From Methanoregula sp. UBA247 (lineage in GTDB: Archaea > Halobacteriota > Methanomicrobia > Methanomicrobiales > Methanospirillaceae): 15,554 nt of DNA. The first letter of the stretch is position 1. Every line of letters begins with the position of its first letter. The position numbers were made by a program, and so were the translations under genes. The notes under the pieces were generated by a model. It did no database searches and was not told where the DNA came from. It worked only from the letters and a program-made list of their open reading frames with translations. This document shows, piece after piece, positions 14,341-15,554 of this stretch. Location of the stretch: contig DADR01000002.1 of assembly GCA_002495055.1 (NCBI GenBank), forward strand, positions 1 through 15,554, in the 5' to 3' direction.

Positions 14341-15015
14341 ATGGTCATCTCAACTTCTGAAAATTTACGTACCTTGTTTGAAAAAATCAAATCTCTGAGT
14401 ATTTTTGGGAGATTATTTGGATGGAACCGGATTCTTGCGATTACTTCTGCGGCAGATGTCGAGCACATGACTCTGAATAATGAACTTGTTTCCCTCTATG
14501 ATCAGAACAGGCAAATGAGAAACCAATTACGTTCCGTATACCAGGATCTGGAACACCAGAAATCCCTGTTATCAGATATGAAATCTGAATATACGACTCT
14601 CAAGAATTCGAATGTGCATTTATCTACGATAATCAGGGAAATGGAGGAGGAAATCGTTGTTCTTCGTGAATTTGAATCAAAAAACGCAAAAAGAACAGCT
14701 GAAATGAAAAGAGAATCTGATCAATTACGTTCAACTATTGAAAACTATAAACAGCAGCTTTCGAAAAAAGAGACTGATTTGGGATCAATCACAGAATCTG
14801 AATCAATATACAATACAAAGATCAATGAATTTGAGCGTGAGGCAGAGGTTGCACGAAAAGCAATGCAGGAATACACCCAAAAAATTCAGGATTGCACCAA
14901 TGAAATACGTGTTCTGACCGAAGATAATGCAAATAAATCAAAACGAATCCTTGAACTTGAAAAGGATGCCGACCGGTATCGGCTCACGATGAAACAATAT
15001 ATCCAGCAACTGTAG
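14341..15015 (+). CDS. Coiled-coil protein of unknown function
   Basis: A 224-residue protein I do not recognise. Residues 1-40 form a mixed, partly hydrophobic head (SLSIFGRLFGWNRILAITSA). From about residue 42 to the end the sequence is almost continuously heptad-like, rich in E, K, Q, R and N with leucine/isoleucine spacing, predicting a long coiled coil. There is no signal peptide or clear membrane helix and no nuclease or ATPase motif. It ends abruptly inside coiled coil (MKQYIQQL), so it could be the surviving N-terminal part of a longer protein, although a clean T-run follows. The gene is visibly more AT-rich than the region 1 genes and uses more A/T-ending codons, hinting at different ancestry. 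It has its own promoter and appears monocistronic. Confidence 0.7.
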   Translation: MVISTSENLRTLFEKIKSLSIFGRLFGWNRILAITSAADVEHMTLNNELVSLYDQNRQMRNQLRSVYQDLEHQKSLLSDMKSEYTTLKNSNVHLSTIIREMEEEIVVLREFESKNAKRTAEMKRESDQLRSTIENYKQQLSKKETDLGSITESESIYNTKINEFEREAEVARKAMQEYTQKIQDCTNEIRVLTEDNANKSKRILELEKDADRYRLTMKQYIQQL

Positions 15016-15036
15016 GGAAACGAGTTGACCGGGATC

Positions 15037-15064
15037 AAAAAAAAAAGAACCGGATTTTTTTTTT
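15037..15064 (+). terminator. A10/T10 inverted repeat terminator
   Basis: A10, then GAACCGGA, then T10, starting 21 bases after the coiled-coil stop codon. The A and T tracts can pair, and the T10 run alone would terminate archaeal RNA polymerase. Confidence 0.55.
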
Positions 15065-15071
15065 AATACCA

Positions 15072-15140
15072 CACAATTGATTGTGGCTATCTTAAAAAAT
15101 AACTATTATAAATTCTGATGGGAAAACACAATCAATTGTG
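15072..15140. promoter_or_regulatory. Two 14-bp palindromes flanking a TATA element
   Basis: CACAAT-TG-ATTGTG (15072-15085) and CACAAT-CA-ATTGTG (15127-15140) are each perfect 6-2-6 palindromes and exact reverse complements of each other, 55 bp apart. A TATA-like TTATAAAT lies between them (15107-15114). The second copy falls where + strand transcription would begin. The layout suggests a dimeric regulator binding cooperatively at a promoter for the downstream zinc-ribbon gene. Confidence 0.55.
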
Positions 15141-15149
15141 ATAAAAAGT

Positions 15150-15165
15150 GAAATTTTTTAATTTC
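15150..15165. repeat. AT-rich palindrome GAAATT-TTTT-AATTTC
   Basis: A perfect 6-4-6 inverted repeat lies 10 bases after the second 14-bp palindrome and is followed by GATTTTTTT. It could be a weak terminator-like hairpin in the leader of the next gene or another protein site. Confidence 0.35.
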
Positions 15166-15277
15166 GATTTTTTTAACAGGCGCTTATCTGGATTCATTCT
15201 TAACTGAGAACTTTACGAGCCGAGTGTCAGAATGCTGCTAGGCAAGTTTAATACCAAGGTGGATCGCAACTAACAGC

Positions 15278-15442
15278 ATGGAACGTTACGGCTGTTCGAA
15301 ATGCAATGAAGAGTTTTTTATGAAGAATGTCCCGATCAGGGGTCCGCCGCCGGGACCTCATTTCTGCCCGGAATGCGGAGGGGAGCTCCAGCGGATCGGT
15401 ACTGAATTTGGCTGGATACCGAATAGTTATGATATGGATTAA
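15278..15442 (+). CDS. Small zinc-ribbon protein, 54 residues
   Basis: A 54-residue protein reading MERYGCSKCNEEFF at its start. It has two CXXC knuckles, C6/C9 and C30/C33 (HFCPECGGELQR), separated by 20 residues and a proline-rich stretch (PIRGPPPGP). This is the layout of a single zinc ribbon, resembling FmdB-like small regulators or rubredoxin-like metal knuckles, but no exact family is assigned. The nearest ribosome-site-like sequence (AAGGTGGATC, 15256-15265) is 12 or more bases from the ATG. A 13-codon frame (15232-15273) ends 4 bases before the start, so reinitiation is possible. Located downstream of the paired palindromes, it is probably their regulated target. Confidence 0.65.
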   Translation: MERYGCSKCNEEFFMKNVPIRGPPPGPHFCPECGGELQRIGTEFGWIPNSYDMD

Positions 15443-15463
15443 TGGATACATTTCCCCATTAAT
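15438..15463 (+). terminator. Hairpin at the zinc-ribbon stop codon
   Basis: ATTAATGG (15438-15445) pairs perfectly with CCATTAAT (15456-15463) across a 10-base loop; the stem includes the stop codon. There is no long T-run after it, so it may protect or end the transcript weakly. Confidence 0.35.
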
Positions 15464-15554
15464 TCTCTATTGAGCTAAAATCCCATAATCAGTTTATCCA
15501 TCCTTTTTAAAAAATCCAGGTTACCTCGTGTAGCGCATTGCTCATTGTCTCCAC

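Noticed and set aside
15443..15554. Possible RNA gene or new gene start at the right edge
   Set aside because: No cloverleaf pattern, conserved RNA motif or supported open frame could be made out in the remaining 112 bases.

Overview
The window looks like a chromosomal segment of a methanogenic archaeon, most likely from the Methanomicrobiales (Methanoregula-like). This is inferred from gene content: flavodoxin-ferredoxin fusions, an iron-sulfur flavoprotein of the Isf type and many small redox proteins. It is supported by archaeal promoter signals (TTTATATA boxes, apparently leaderless starts) and T-run terminators. No rRNA, tRNA, CRISPR array or transposase is visible.

Region 1 (1-8791, all + strand) is one long, tightly packed redox/methyltransfer cluster. 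In order: an EFR1-type flavodoxin/ferredoxin fusion cut by the window edge; a zinc-free MDR oxidoreductase; a 41-residue in-frame remnant of a second MDR gene; a flavodoxin; a membrane-anchored SAM methyltransferase; a DUF4386-like membrane protein; a second, soluble SAM methyltransferase; a NapH-like membrane ferredoxin; an Isf-type iron-sulfur flavoprotein; a second EFR1 protein; a conserved-looking four-helix membrane protein; and a radical SAM protein with extra C-terminal cysteines. ATGA or TAGTG overlaps join most of them, so they are probably translated as a coupled polycistron. NAD(P)H, flavin, Fe-S and membrane Fe-S carriers next to two methyltransferases and a radical SAM enzyme suggest a dedicated electron-delivery and modification pathway. 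Its substrate cannot be read from the sequence.

Region 2 (8792-10400) holds a small minus-strand membrane protein with an apparently leaderless promoter, an AT-rich divergent promoter region, and a secreted or surface-anchored TPR protein. Region 3 (10535-13894, minus strand) holds a MarR regulator overlapping a MATE efflux pump, with a palindromic operator candidate over the MarR promoter, and a GntP-family permease preceded by a hairpin plus U-tract. Region 4 (14341-15554) holds a lower-GC coiled-coil protein of unknown function. After it come two copies of a perfect 14-bp palindrome flanking a TATA element, then a 54-residue zinc-ribbon protein.

The most interesting items are the redox/methyltransferase cluster as a system, the fossil MDR microgene that keeps its start and stop overlaps, and the paired palindromes at 15072 and 15127.
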